64,000 nt of DNA from Anabas testudineus. Taxonomy: Eukaryota; Chordata; Actinopteri; Anabantiformes; Anabantidae. Positions 41,303-56,300 of the stretch are shown one piece after another. A model generated the notes under the pieces. The model was not told where the DNA came from and searched no databases. It saw nothing but the letters and a program-made list of their open reading frames with translations. The DNA is taken from assembly GCF_900324465.2 (NCBI RefSeq), contig NC_046617.1:14631223-14695222 (forward strand). The letters run 5' to 3'. The first letter of the stretch is position 1. Every line of letters begins with the position of its first letter. A program made the translations under genes and the position numbers.

Positions 41303-44300
41303 ATGGAGTTCCTACTTGGCAATCCGTACAGCACTCCTGTTGGCCAATGTATAGGTACGTTAGCCTTGAAATAACTCATTAGACATGTGAGACTTCCTCC
41401 ACTACATTTAGTCTAAGCGTGGTTAAACATTTGGTGTTTTCTACCAGGATTTACGGTACCTATAGGTTGCGCCAGTGGAGAAGGCGAGCTAGCAAGCATA
41501 ATCGCAGCAGACGTCATCTACTTGGAATGAGCTTTTAGCTAATGTTAGCAAGCCGACCTAACTAACTTAGTCTGCTGTAACTAGTTACCAGTCCCTACGC
41601 TAAACCACTGTGCATTTTTAAACAGTGCAATGCAGTTTTCAAGTTAATGAGACGAAGGGAGATGTAGTAGCAGCACAGCTTGCCGAGACATAGCCAAGTT
41701 GGAGTTGAGTGTTTCTATAGTGCATGAGCAAAAGTTGACCACACCGTTTGGACAGTCTGACATAAGTTGGTTTTGTTCTCATTGTTCTGTGCAGCGATGT
41801 TTATTCGTTTTGAAAAGGGAGAAGAAGAGACACCTGTGGCCTACCACATCCCTTTGGTGTGGTCGCACTTTAGTTACAGTGTCTTTGCATCTTGCCTTTT
41901 GTTAGCAGAGCTACTTAGAGATAATCAAACTCTGATCTAGTTCAGTAGTCACCAAAGCCTTGGTGTGCCTATATCACCACAAAATACATAACTGATCAGA
42001 ATTGTTATTCTTAACAATATTTAACAAGTGTTAGTTAGTAAAGAGTAACAGTCAGTGGTAAGGGATTATGTTTTCTTGATTGTCATTTGTTCCACTGCAC
42101 TGATTTACAACAACCGTTACTGCTCTGTTCCTGTTTCTAGAAAGATCACTATTGTTGGATCTGTGAGATAATTTCCTACACAGGTTTGGCAGTGATACAA
42201 TATACCCTTTTTATTTGTAAACAGTTTTGATTTGATTTCTAATTCTGGAGTCCAAAAGACTTCATGTAGCATTTCCTGTTTATCTGAGTTTAGTTCAATC
42301 CCTGCAGCAGAGGTGGAGCACATTTTTTAAACGCAATAGCTGTCACAGCAGAAATTGTTGATTACCTATTTTTTCCTGACACGCACAGTAGAGCAGGCTG
42401 CAATTTTATAAATGGCGCCAGTTTGTGCCAAACTCGCTGATACAAATGGATAGAAACAATTTGTAGAAAGGAACTCTTCTGTCTCTTTTGAGTTTTGTCC
42501 ACCACTCAGCTGCAGTCTGCTAGGTCAATCAAGACAGCCCTCAGATATCAATTATAAGCATCATCTCTTGAATTGTTTTGCACTGGACTGTATTCAACAC
42601 ATGTTGTTTTTTACCCATGTAGCAGGGATGACTGTATCTGCTTCAGATGAATTGCTGCACAGTCAGCTGATTGTATGATTATTGCAGTGGTACTGTACAC
42701 CACAGCAGTAGGGCTGCGGAAGCATCAACTTACCTGCCAGAATGAGAGCAGACAGTAGACAGAATGCAGCGGATGAGCATAGCAGTCATTTAATTTAAGT
42801 AACTGACATTGGAAATTATGCGTGCAATTGCATGTTGTCTTTTTTGCGCAAGGAAAGGTTCAAACTATGCCCCTCTTTAATGTTTATATTTTCTCATCTT
42901 AATTTTAAAGCTTTGTGGTCAATGCACTTTGACGGGTTTTCTCCAGTGTTGTACCTCTATTTCCGAAACATACATGTCATTCAGTGGGTTAAAACAAAAT
43001 ACACTGTAAGGCAGCAGTGATAAAAAAGCAGTGAAAACCACACACTGTTCAATTTATTAAGTACACCTGTACAATGTAATGCAGAAAGGTGATAATTAAT
43101 AAGATAATTAATAAGTGTCTAATGTTTTGGCATACACCATTAGAAACAACTCTTAATATAATGTACTCCAGTACAACTCCACCACATACTATGAGCTCAG
43201 TAGTAAACATCTAATGGAATTATCAGCTTTCTCACAGTTTCAACCGAAACATAAATTAAACCTAAAGTAAAATTCACGAAAGAGCTGCTGTATTGGATTG
43301 CATTAGATACAGGTGTACCTAATGAAATGGCCAAAGAGTGTATTATCGTAATCACTAGTGATTTGTAGGTAAGTCTATGAGTCAGTTTGCCATCTCCTCT
43401 TTTTATAGGAATCTTTAGGAATTTCTTCCACACTAACATGACAAAGTTCTACTGAATGTCATTTAATTCTCTATGCTAATACATTTCATCCAATTCCATA
43501 TTTAGCTGACCTACTTCTGGTTAGTGCTACTGTTGTTATTAATATGAGAGGATAAAGTCAACAAATACAATTAAGAGTAATTAAAAGGTCAAGTAGAAAA
43601 AATATATAGAGAGAGGAAGAGACTTAAAAAGACAAAAAAACAAAACAGATAGATATTGCCATCTCTGTTCAATAGCGAGAGACGAACATTTGTGGCTTTG
43701 TTGGCAGTGCATGGCACAGCCTGCCACTGTTAAAGCCATGTGATCGACTGGCTCCACTGGTGTGGTGTCAATTGCCAGGACTAGATGGATTGACACAACC
43801 CCACGAATGAATGCACTCTGCAGGCATTTAACTTCATTAGCAAGGCACAGATTGTTCAGTGCTGTTATAGCTCATTTCACGTGTACACATCTAATTCTTT
43901 TTCTTTTTCCCCCTTTTCTCTCTCCTCTGCCACCCTTGCTCTGCTCCGCCTTGACCTGACAATCCACTTGGGGAGCTTAAGTGAGATATTCCAGTGGCAG
44001 TAGTTGTTTAATTCTTCCAAAGTCATGTTCTGTGTGCTGTAAAGCCTAACACTGACACACAGCTGCTCAGACATGCTGCTCATGTTGAAATTCTTTGTCT
44101 CTCTATTTTTGTAGATAAAAGTGTTCATAGATGGGACTCAGAGTTTGTCCCTACGACGATGCCTGTCTCTCGGTGGTTGCCCAATATGTGACAAGTTGAT
44201 TAGAGGGGGAGGGGCAGAGCATGAATAAGTCATGGCTGTCAGGCATGTCCAATGTTGAGCTTCCCAAAAGGAAAGCAACACAGCCCAGTGAGAGGCTCTT

Positions 44301-47300
44301 GGCCTGGGTATGACAGCCTTCTCAGGGCCTCTGGGCTTCAGAGAGACAAGCTCCTCCTGTCCAAGCTCACGAAGAGCCTAATGAGAATCTACTGAGTGTC
44401 AGTCACTGGAAGTCATTCATTGCTTGCTTTAGTATAAAAACCTTTCTTTTAGTGTATTCGGTAAATCCCACCCCCAAAATGATTGCAATCCTAAAAGATT
44501 TCAGCTTTCACAGACACGATGGATGGATTCAGGGGACATTAGGAGGGAACAGAATGAGAAACACAGTGATGATTGCAGTGCCAGTTTATCACAGATTTAA
44601 CTGTGTCACAATGCCTCACATTATTTCCTGGCTACAGCCAAAATGCTATTAAGTGATAGGGTGGAGTATAAATGGAGAGCAGGTCTCTGTGGCTTTAGTT
44701 TTGCAGCTGTTACGCCACTTATGATTCACTACACAGATGCATCACACCCAAAGTCAGCGTCACTTTCCCCTAAGATTTCCTCTTTGTAGCTCACTAGTTC
44801 TTTAAGTTCATTTCCTCAAGTCACAGACATCAGAGCAACAGGTGGTGAACCCTATTTTATAGCACATGAGCGTTTTTTGTGAGACCAGAGCCTTCATCCT
44901 AATTTGTATAATATAAATGAGTTTCCAGTCAAGCTTTTAATGGCTCTTGGACACACTGTACATGTAAAAAGTACGTCCGTGTGAGTTTAAAATTGAAACT
45001 ATAATAAAATTTGTTTGTGTGACATATTATTGAGTTTATTTTAGTTTACTAATTGTTAGTATCATTTCGAGTTGATCTATGCAAAAAAAAAAAAAAAAGG
45101 TTTAAAATTAAAACTGACAACTAACATTATATAAAACCACCATTGTGTTTCTGTCCTTTTCTGGTACCGGTACTCTTATATGTTACATAAATAAACATTC
45201 ATTTAAAGGCAGGTTTTCATTTGCTTTAAAGCCTGTACTCGTCTGTTCAACAGAATCAAATATTATGGTTTTTCAGATTGCATATATCCATAAAATGCAT
45301 ATGTTTGGTTGAATACACGGAGATTGGAAAGACACAGAGCACTGAAGTCTGTCACTCTTTGCTGACTTGCTTATGCAACAGCTTTAGTCTCAGTGTTATG
45401 TAAACCATGCATTTCTTTATTTAGGGTGCTATGACTTTAACATAGGCGACGACTGAGCCTGTGCTAAAATGCAGCATTGTGTTTTCCTGTCAGGGAGACA
45501 GCTGGTGGGTTGTGAACAGTCAATCACAACTAAAACCTACTGCCACAGTGCCGGTTTGGGTAATGAGTAACCAAGACTTGTTAACCACTCATACTAGAAT
45601 ATGTCCCTACAGAAGTTGTGTTCATTAACCATTGCTTGTTATCTTTGTATTGAAACACAACAGTTAGTCCTAGAATGACATAAGCTGTAATTAATTAGAT
45701 GAGATGAGTTTAGATAAGATATTTTTTTTTCTCTTTCTAGAGAGGGCGACAGATGGAGGCCTACAGAATGAAGACTGGACACTCAACATGGAAATTTGTG
45801 ACATCATAAATGAGACAGATGAAGGGTGAGTTGTTGCCTACGTATATTAAAGTGAAAAGTGTCTTCAGCATCCAGTCAGAAACACTCCTGGTTACCGCAT
45901 TTGTCGTTCTCACAGCCCAGTGAAATCACCAATATTTCATCATACACTGACTGACCGAGTGACTCAAGCAAACTAATTCATGACTACTGTGCTTCACCAA
46001 GCGACACCACCCTACAGAAAGTCTTTTGTTTTCTTTAGGTGTCATTGACTGACTGAATGAATGAAATTCTTATATCAGCCTTCGACACTTGAAAATGTTT
46101 TTGATTTACTTACCAGATTTTACAAATTTGAGTTTACAACAATCAGAAGTTACACGATTTGCATTTTTTTGTTGCTCCATTGATCAGTACATTAGAAAGT
46201 GATTTAAACAAAAAGGCTTTTTTTTATATTGATAAATTAAATCTAGCATTTAGACATGAATACATTAATAAATAATTCAACTTATGTTTGCATCATTTAA
46301 TATTCAAAATGGCTTTTCCAAATGAGTCCTTTTCTGTTTTCCCCCTCAGCTTTCTCCTTTTTTTTTCTCTTCCTTGCTTTTCACATTCTTAAAGCCTACA
46401 CACACTCGACATCAGACCCTCTCTGTCATACTCAGCAACACACACACAGTGATGCAGAATGAGAGCGTTTCACAGGACGTCTTGTGTTCAAGATGTTCTG
46501 CATGTTAAACAGTGTCTGGTTAACTCCAGCAATACACTAATTTTCAAGATTCTGTAACTGAAAGTGCTTTAAAATGTTCAATTAATAACTTTACAACTGT
46601 GTAGTTATTAATAGTTATTAGTATTGGTTATGGTTGTAGTTGTACTGCAACAACAGCTGTCTTGCTAAGCTGTATATCAGACTTTATGCTTGCTTTCCAC
46701 CCATTCTATCTGTTTCAATTCTGTCACTCAGTAAATGTAGCGTAGCACATGAAGGAGTTCATAAAAGCTTATTACATCCCATCTGCAGTGAAGAGACGGG
46801 CAGTTTGAGGCAGAAAGCCAACCTGAACTCCTCATGCATGGACAGCTTTGATCTTGCCTTGGGAGAAACACATAGTCACGCAGAAAGAGAAGAGAGAAGC
46901 AGATGGTGTGACGCTTCTTCTCTGTCTTAGTCAAAGAGTTGCACTGACAGGCCGACGAGCATCTGTTATTGTGGCACAGAAAAACATTTATTCCAACAAA
47001 GTCAAAGATGTTATGCCTACTCTCAGCTGGGGTTATTTATGCAGATGTTTGTTCTGTTCTGTTTCCCTCTAGGCCAAAAGATGCCATGCGGGCACTGAAG
47101 AAGAGACTCAGTGGCAACAAGAACTACAGAGAAGTGATGCTGGCGCTAACGGTGAGAAGACCTCTCGTGATCTTGTGTTTTTAGTCATTTTTTGTTTTTG
47201 TCTTTAACAGCTGGGCCTTTTGAATAGTGTTCACATCTAACTACATCCTTCATAAATCTGCTAGTTAAAAGCTTTAGTTAACACCAGAGTGCAAAGTCTC

Positions 47301-50300
47301 CCTTTTCTCTGCCACTTTTCACACACACACACACACACCTTCCTGCTCTGCAGTTTTTTCTTCATTTGTCAGCCTTCTGTGTCTGTTTAATGTTTTCTGT
47401 CTCTGCAGGTACTGGAGACATGTGTGAAGAACTGTGGTCACAGGTTTCATGTCCAGGTGGCCAACAGAGATTTCATAGATGGTGTATTGGTCAAAATCAT
47501 CTCTCCCAAAGCCAATCCTCCAACTATTGTACAGGACAAAGTACTGTCCCTCATACAGGTATATGATCTCTCTGTTGTAACTTTACGCTTTTGTTTTAAT
47601 CTCCTGAAAAAACGTTCACAGTTTAGTGCACAGTCAAAGTTTGCTTTCACTAACTGTGTGTCTAAAATATACAATATGATACACTATAAAAAAAATGTTG
47701 TTAAATGATTATGTTTAATGTTGAGCTTTGTAACTAACCTTTGTGTGCATGGGAGACTCACTATTAACATGCACAAACTGGAATCTATCTGATAGATATG
47801 GGAACCAGTGCTGTTTCTGTACAATGATGTACTCTAAATTCTCACTGGAAGTCTTCATACAGGTTATTCTTGCACACTTGGTCACATAATTGCTTTGAAA
47901 GTGCTTTTTTAAGGATTTTAGAGATAAAGGGCAGAATGGATATTGGTCTATAATTGGCTAAAACCCCTGAGTTCAGAGTAGGCTGTTTGATTAGAGGTTT
48001 GACTACAGTAACCTTAAAAGCCTGTGGTACTTAGCCCGTTTGTAAAGATAGATTGATCTGATCTAATATGGACGTACTAATCAAAAGTAAACCGTCTTTG
48101 AGCAGTCTAGTCGGGTTATGGGGTCTAAGAGACATGTTGATGGTGTAGATAAATTAATTATTGAAATTAACTCAGCATGATCTACTGGAAAAAAGCAGTT
48201 TAAGAGGTCTGACAAATGAATCAAGCTGTTGTACATGCAAGACTATCCATGCCGTATGCAGGGAGGATCTGATCAAACTTTTCCCTAATAGTTATGATTT
48301 TATCAGTAAAGAAATTCATGAAGTCATTACTACTAAGAGTTAAGGGAATACTAGGCTCGACAGAGCTATGACTCTTTGTCAGCCTGGCTACAGTGCTGAA
48401 AAGAAATCTGGGGTTGTTCTTATTTGCCTCTATTAATGAGGAATAATATGTGGTTCTAGCTTTAAGGAGGGCTTATTTTAATATATTATTAAACTATCTT
48501 TCCAGGCTAGGAAAGATTCATCTAGATTAGTGGAACACCACCTCCTTTCCAGCTTACGTGATCTCTGCTTTAAGCTACGAATTTGTGAACTGTACCATGG
48601 ACCTAACTTCTTTTGAATTGCTACCGTCTTTTTCAGAGGGGCACTAGTATTATCAACAAGATAGTCGACTGGTGCTGGAGTAAAGTTAAGTTGACTGCCC
48701 TCCCCTGTGTCGGTACATGGCTCTGGAATAAAAGGTGGAATCAGTTCCTTAGTTTTGTCAACAGCGTTTTCAGATAAACATCTACTGTGACATTTTTTCT
48801 TGGGTGAAGTAAAGTTCACCTGTTAGAAATGGTCAGATAAAAGAGGGTTTGGGGGAAAAACTATTAATGATCAATTTCAACACCATATGTCCAAATAAGA
48901 ACACACAGACAGCTCTGGGACTGGCGTTAAAGTAGGTCAGTGATCCTCTCTGGAAAGCCAGGTGGGTGCCATATGCTCCACTTCCCAGGTGTTGTACCAC
49001 AGACTACAGCCTCCACTGCTTCCCACTTACCTGAGGTTACCTTAGCCAACAGGTGGTGTTTCTTCCTGCTCCCTTGTTAATATTTAGTTGTGTTCAAGGA
49101 TGTTCCAGGGACACTCCCTTGTTAAATATGATGTTTTTGCTTGCTTTGTGTATTTACACAATTGGAGAGTGTACCGTATGTCTGGGAGAAGGTTCTGCAC
49201 ACAGGGCAGCAACAAAAAATTATAATGTAGTATTGGGTTATTGTTGTTTTGTGCATGTTTAAATGTGTGTCTATGTGTGTGTTCTGGCAGGCCTGGGCTG
49301 ATGCCTTCAGGAGTAGCCCTGATCTAACTGGGGTGGTCCACATTTATGAGGAACTAAAGAGGAAAGGCATTGAGTTCCCAATGGCAGACCTGGATGCATT
49401 GTCTCCAATTCACACACCACAGAGGGTGAGGAGAAAGGAATAAACACTGGATAAACAAGTGCACATTCACAAAACAGTATTCTGAAGGGTTAATTTTTTG
49501 TCTTTCAGGGTACACCAGAGGTGGACCCAGCCACGAGCAAGTACCTAGCCCCTTCCTCACCTGCTGCAGGGACTCCTAAACCTGTCGTGACTCCTGCCTG
49601 CTCATCTGCCTCACAGGTCTCCCACATGCCTAGCCCCATCACAGCAACCCCTGAACAGGTGAGGGCCAACCTCCAAACTTGCTGCACTTTCTTGTAGCTG
49701 GAATTTATTAAGATGTTCTTGATTTGAAACAGATAACAAGATTGTAGACGTCTTGACTCCACTGCCTCCAAGAAAATCTGCTGACCTGCACACCCTTAAT
49801 AATCACTGATTGTTTTGTCTGTGCTTTCAGATCGCCCGGCTGCGTAGTGAACTGGACATAGTGAGAGGAAACATCAAAGTCATGTCAGAGATGCTAACAG
49901 AGATGGTCCCTGGCCAGGAAGACGCATCTGACCTTGAGCTGCTGCAGGTTAGATGAATTCAATGAGGACCATTGTGTTAGATTAGGTGCAGGGGCCAATA
50001 TATAGATCAAACAAGCACTAAAATAAAACAGTAAAAACAGAATACTGGAATTTCTTCAATAATACAAAGCCATAGTGCTGCTCTATTATACTCTACTGTA
50101 ACATCATCACTACAGTTCTCGCGTGTGTCAAATGGATATTTATAACATTATTAATATTAATATTTCATACTTTACCTATATGCTTCTGTTTGACACACGA
50201 TTGAAACAGAGCCCAGTAGTCTGCCTGTTGTATGACTTGTCAGCTTTTGTTGTTGTTGAAGTGTTGTAACTATATGCAGCCACCAGGGGGAGTAGAGTAT

Positions 50301-53300
50301 TTAGTTTTTAGATGGGAAATCCTCAAGGTACTTTAAATTCCTGGAACTGGCAATTAACAAGAGGTATAGAAACTCATGCAGAGTTTAATCTCCCAAGGAC
50401 AAATCCACTCAGGTATTTGTGTCAGCTGCCAGGAGCAAGGTCTCCTATGGAATGAGGTTGCTGACTTCAGTGGAATACTACCTGCTTACATAAATAAAAT
50501 ATACAAAACAATGGTCCTAAGTTGTAATGTTGATGTGGCACCTGACTTTGTTATTTCCCTGGTGCTAAAGAAAAAGCATTTGCAGAGTTTCTACACAGTT
50601 GAGAATGTTTCTGATTTTCTAGTATTGTATTTTCAGATTTAGACAATGCTCTCCACCCATTCTGTCAAAAGTGAGCCATATAACATACTATGTCCTCTTA
50701 TAGCTCACACTTTCTTTATCTCCATTTATTTTCAGTTTCTATTAATTTATCATTTAAACTAGTTATCTGTCTGTTAATGTGCTAATCTCTCTAGGAGCTG
50801 AATAGGACATGCAGGGCTATGCAGCAGAGAGTGGTTGAGTTGATTTCATGTGTCTCCAACGAGGAAGTGACCGAGGAGCTGCTACATGTCAATGATGACC
50901 TCAACAACATTTTCCTCCGATATGAGAGGTACAATCAATCAAACCGTCAATCAGAATTTATTTGTTTAGCACAACAAGTCAGACAGAATGTGTTTGTCAG
51001 GACATTTGGACGTGACTCAGTCACACCACCTCAGCAAGGGTGGTGTGACTAGAGTTCTAGACACGTTTAAAACAAACCATAATGGTATATTTGTTACCAC
51101 AAATGTCTTGTTTTAAACACGCTCATCACAGTCACTCCAAACATCACATAGTGAGAGATCAGCTTTGAAGCACTGTGCACAACTCAGCCTGTTTAAAAGA
51201 TTCTGTGGCTTCAAACTGCTAAAATGTTGCTTTCATGAGGTTTCTGAAGATAAAACATGTGCTAGCATTTGAACCTCACAAAGCTCGTGGTAAAACATTC
51301 AAAGGTTTTTTTTGTGTTGCTCACAGGTATGAGAGGTACAGGTCGGGTAGAGCCGCACAGAACAATGGGGTGAGTACCATCAACAGAAGCTCTTCTTGTA
51401 AAATGCAGAAATCAAAACGCACAGATTTGTCTCTTTGGATTTTTTTTTTTTTTTTTTTTTTTTCATTTTCAAATTTTGCTTCTAGCAAGTTTTCAAAATA
51501 TTTTTATAGTTTTATATCTACATTCCCTGTGGAAATGTATCTAACATTAGGAGTACTATGAGACATCTTTGAAAATAAATCAGGCCATGTACCCCTTATT
51601 ATGTTCTTCATGTTGTAATAGCATACACGTTCCACTGCAAAATTAAAATATTATTCAAATGCATTGCATTTTTAGCTTTGTGAAATTGCACAAGCAAAAC
51701 ACAAAAGTTCTAGTGTGCTTTAGAAAATGTACAGTTTGCCAGTATCAGTGATTCGCCAGAGGACTGGGACATCTCTCGCTACATCCCAGCGAGTTTGAGT
51801 TTACTTTCTGTTGATCTCTCTGTGTGCTCTGTCTGTTTGTGTTGTGGCTAGCTGACGGAGGCAAGTATCACACTAGTACCACATTCTACCCGAGCCATTG
51901 TGCAGGGAGTGATAAATGTTGACATGTCTGCTATATGGAGCTAATGCTTAGACCCATGTGATGTGCCAACATTAGAATCGCTGTGTGAAACTAGATCCTA
52001 TTTGTCCTTCTCTCCCTTCCTCCTAGCCTTCTGTCTCTCACACACATTTTATTTAAACCCCATCATTGTTTTGTGCCTCCAGTTCCCAACTTCTAGCAGT
52101 ATGAATTGCAGAATTCAGTAGCTACAAAGACTATTTTTTGTACGCAAAGAACAAACACAGTAATAGTAGTTAATCAAATAATTTTCTAACTCTTTCCCTC
52201 TTTGTTCTTTTTCAGATGTTAAATGAGGCCACAGAGGACAACCTGATCGACCTCGGTCCAGGCTCTCCGTCTGTGGTTACTCCCAGGATCACATCCAGCC
52301 CTCCACCCCACTCCACTGCTGGAGCCACTGCCTCTCCAGCCCATGACCCCAGTACAGCCTCGCTTTCCAGTTCACTAGCTGGCCTTGGTAACAACAGAAT
52401 GATATTAAGTTTGTGCTTTATTATAAAAAAGTATTGTACGAAAATCACACAGGGAAAAAAGCCAGCTGACCTGCACACACAGCACGTCTTGCTTCCAAAT
52501 TCCAGTTATCACAGAACATAGACTCACGCTCACCACTCTCTGCAGACCTGGCATCAGAGAAGAAGCAGGGTGTAAAAATAAGACTCATAATCTGGCTTCT
52601 AGTGGGAAACGAGCCCAGCAACATAACTCATTGCTACCACTGCTGGCTCCCATGATCTAATACTTTGGTTAAAACTTATATGTTATAACTTTATAGAGGT
52701 AACCACAGAGTGGCAGGTACTATGTTTTCCCTAATCTGCCCTAATCCTTCCTTTCCTTTCTTTCTCTTGTCCTTTTCTGCTCTCTTCTGTCACCATCTTG
52801 CTCCAGATGTAGGTACAGACAGTGTGACCGGCACCCTGTCCTCTCTGTCAGGCCAGAACAAGGATGACTTTGACATGTTTGCCCAGACCAGGAGCAGCTC
52901 TCTGGCTGAACAACGCAAAAAGTAGGTGTCGATTTCACTTTGCTTCTGAGGCGGTACGGATCCTTTCCTGTTAATATTCAGGTTGTCATTTATTTAATTT
53001 CATTAGCTGGTCATAACAACTTTTTATATTTGAAATAAAATCCACCCTTTTTATGTAGTTTGCTCCATGATGATAATGGCAAACATATTTTTTGTTATAA
53101 AAAAAATGTTCAGAGTTTAGTTTTTGATGTGGCCACTGCCCACTACACCTTCATTAGTGAATAATGCAATTCCCAGAATGACTTTTGAATACCACCAAGG
53201 TTGCGAATGCTAATCTTGTACTTTATCTGGCAAGAACTTGCTGCCTTCAGCTGTAGTTTGAATATTTAATTAGAGAAAATAAAAAGGAATCAAGTAAAAG

Positions 53301-56300
53301 CAGTAGAGAAAACTCTCCTATTTGACAAAAATCTATAAAGTGATATTTCATCTTTTTTATTGCTATATTGCATTATTGCCTGCTTTTTGTGATGCTATGT
53401 GAACTTCCAATACTATGGATTTATTCCAGCTCAATGAATATTGAGAACTGGTGGCTCAGGGGATTGAACCATGTATTTGTAACTTCACCAGTCTGAATCA
53501 AACCCACTGACCTAATATTGAAATTGACCAGTCACAGAAATAAAAATGTTAATAAGAGTTTGTCAGAAAGGAGAGGTACGGACACACTGTTTTACTATTT
53601 TTCTTTTTTTCCTGTTCTTCTATTTATCTTCACTATATACATGTTTATATTTTCTTGCAGTGTAAAGTATGAGGACCCACAGGCTCTGGGTGGCCTGGCC
53701 TCCGCTTTGGATGTGAGACAACAGAACACAGTAGGGGTAAGTACATCGATAAATGTAGTTTAATACAGATTTGAATATAACTTTTACACAGTGCATGGTG
53801 TGTGTGTAAGTGTGTGTGTGGGCGCGTGCTGTGTTATTTAAAAGGCTAATCAGCCTTCCTGTACCAGCCTGTCTTCAGTCCTCGGTCACTCCCTGCATGG
53901 GATGCTCTGAAATAATCTGTAATTGTTCTGTGTGGCGTCATACTTAACGTTGACCAAACATGAAAGGTGCAGGTTTGTATGCTATTTATAGGTCTGAATA
54001 GTTAAAACAAACATTGTGGTGGCTGTTTAAGTAATGACCACGGATTTGAGTTTAGTTACTAAGTACTGAAAATGGGTGCAAAACTTCCAGATTCTACATC
54101 CAAGCCACTGCAACTTTTTCCCATTTGTCCTGGCAAACATTAGTCTCCAGCAGTTCTATCAGTCATTGAAAAACATGAAATTAGGTTTCTCGTTCTTCAA
54201 ATACCAGGATATCAGTTCTCTCTTAATCCAGTTTCTGTTCACCTTCGCATTTCAGATTGCACAGGGAATCAAGATTTTTTTAGCTATTCTCCCTATCTGA
54301 GCACACGCTGCAATATGTTTGCACGGTTATCACTAGGCACACAGCTGGTTCTGAAAGCTGAACTTCCACACACATGCAGACATACAAGCACACACACACA
54401 GTAGTGATGGCACACACCATCTAGTTACCTCAGGTGCTCTGTTTCTCCTACAGTACTTTTACTTGAGGGAGTTCAAAGTCTTTTCTCCCTTTTTTATTTT
54501 CCTCATTTTCATCTTTATGCAATGAACCTTTCTCCGTTTCCTTTCTTCTCTTTATTTTTTTCTCTTTTAAATGAAAATCGTCTCTTGCATATTTGACTTC
54601 TCCTCTGTCTCTCTCTTTCTGCACTGTATGCTTTGCTGTGGTGGGGGCCTGCTACCTTTCTTCTCTTGTGTAAGGTGTTGTTCTGTTGTTGATTCAGCTG
54701 AGGGTAAAAGGGGATGATAACCCAGCAGATCAGGAGCTGCCCATTGACAGTTGGCTTATTACGCAAGGAATGGTGAGGACTCTATCCTCAGTGTGTCCTC
54801 CTTTACCCATCCCTCATTACCAGCATCACTGTTGCTCTCAACTCCTCCAGCTTCATCTATAATCCTCATAAGATGCATTTCATTTTTAGCCTCATCTCGC
54901 TGTCTTGTCACCTCACTGCTTAAACAAGCCCAATACCATCCACATTTTTCCCTTTAAAAACATTCACCTCCATGCCACGTAGAGATGTTGGGCAATATGA
55001 CAATACCATGAGACGTTAGACATTTTTGAGTCACAACTAATTCAATGATGCTCATCCTGTTGAGATTGCCCCCTCTTCTTAATATGTGTTTTATTGATCA
55101 TACTAGACAGTTTTATGGCAATTTACTGTATTGTTGCATGATAAAGTGTCAATATGTTAATTTACGATTAATTTAACTTATTGGTCAAGCCCAGTTAAAT
55201 TAAATGCAATTACAGTTGTTTTATTAGAAAATTAACCATTTGTCATTATGTAGAACATTTATAATGCCGTCAACATACTGTGATGTAGGATTTTAGCCAT
55301 ATTGCTCACCTCTATTGTAGTTAATTGATAAAAGATAAACCCATTTGCTCATTACTGAAAATTTCCACCTTAGTATAACCTCTAACTTGTCCACCAGCAA
55401 CCACCACCTAGATCCATCTCTTAAAAGTCACACTAACAACGGAGGAGTAAATATACTTCTGCTACACAGCAACAAAGACACATGTTAAAGTGCCCAAGCA
55501 TAAAAAAATAAGTGAATGAATGGTTTGCTGTGTAGTGGTGAGTATTTATCAGTCATCGTCTAACAAACTTTAGATAATACACTGAATATTATTAATGACA
55601 ACCTTTCATGTCTTACTCTAACCAGAAATAAATACCAACTAACAGATGAATCACTAGTTGTTAGATATGTAACATATAACAATTAAATTGATGTTATGAC
55701 TGTGAATGTTTAAATGAATGTCTTCCCTATGAAATAGTGACATTGTTTTATTGCACACTTTTCTACATCATTTTTCTCTTTTTCCACACGAAAAGCATGT
55801 TGTTTTTTTTCTCCTGTGAATGACTTTTACTATCCACTACCACTGAGGGTCTTTTGATTTGCTCCTTCATTATATCAGCCATCATCTCACGGGTAAACCC
55901 CACCTGTGCTTTTGAAGCTCAGTTTATAACAGGGCCTCAGGAAAAGGGATTTTGTTCTATTCAACTTTTATATCAGGTGGACATTGATTGTGGACTTTGA
56001 TTCATGACATAAGCGGTGTAAGGATGTGGAAGACTGGACTTTATGTTTTATGAATGAACTCAATGCCTTTGATAACAAATAGCATGAAAATAGCTTTTAA
56101 AATTCTCCAGCTGTTTCTTCTCATGGATGGACAGAAAATTCCTTGACACAGTTAAAGCAATAAAAAATTTTTAGTGATATATTTTGCAGCACACTTGCCT
56201 AGCAGTCCTAATTCACTCTTACTACTGTACATTCACACAAATGCACACCATCCACTTTGACATGGCTTTCATCATCATAGTGACTGCCTGCCATGCAGTG

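Noticed and set aside
51850-51862. Micro-exon CTGACGGAG before GCAAGT in tom1l2
   Set aside because: It would need a GC donor, and the exons ending 51369 and starting 52216 already join in frame and match human.
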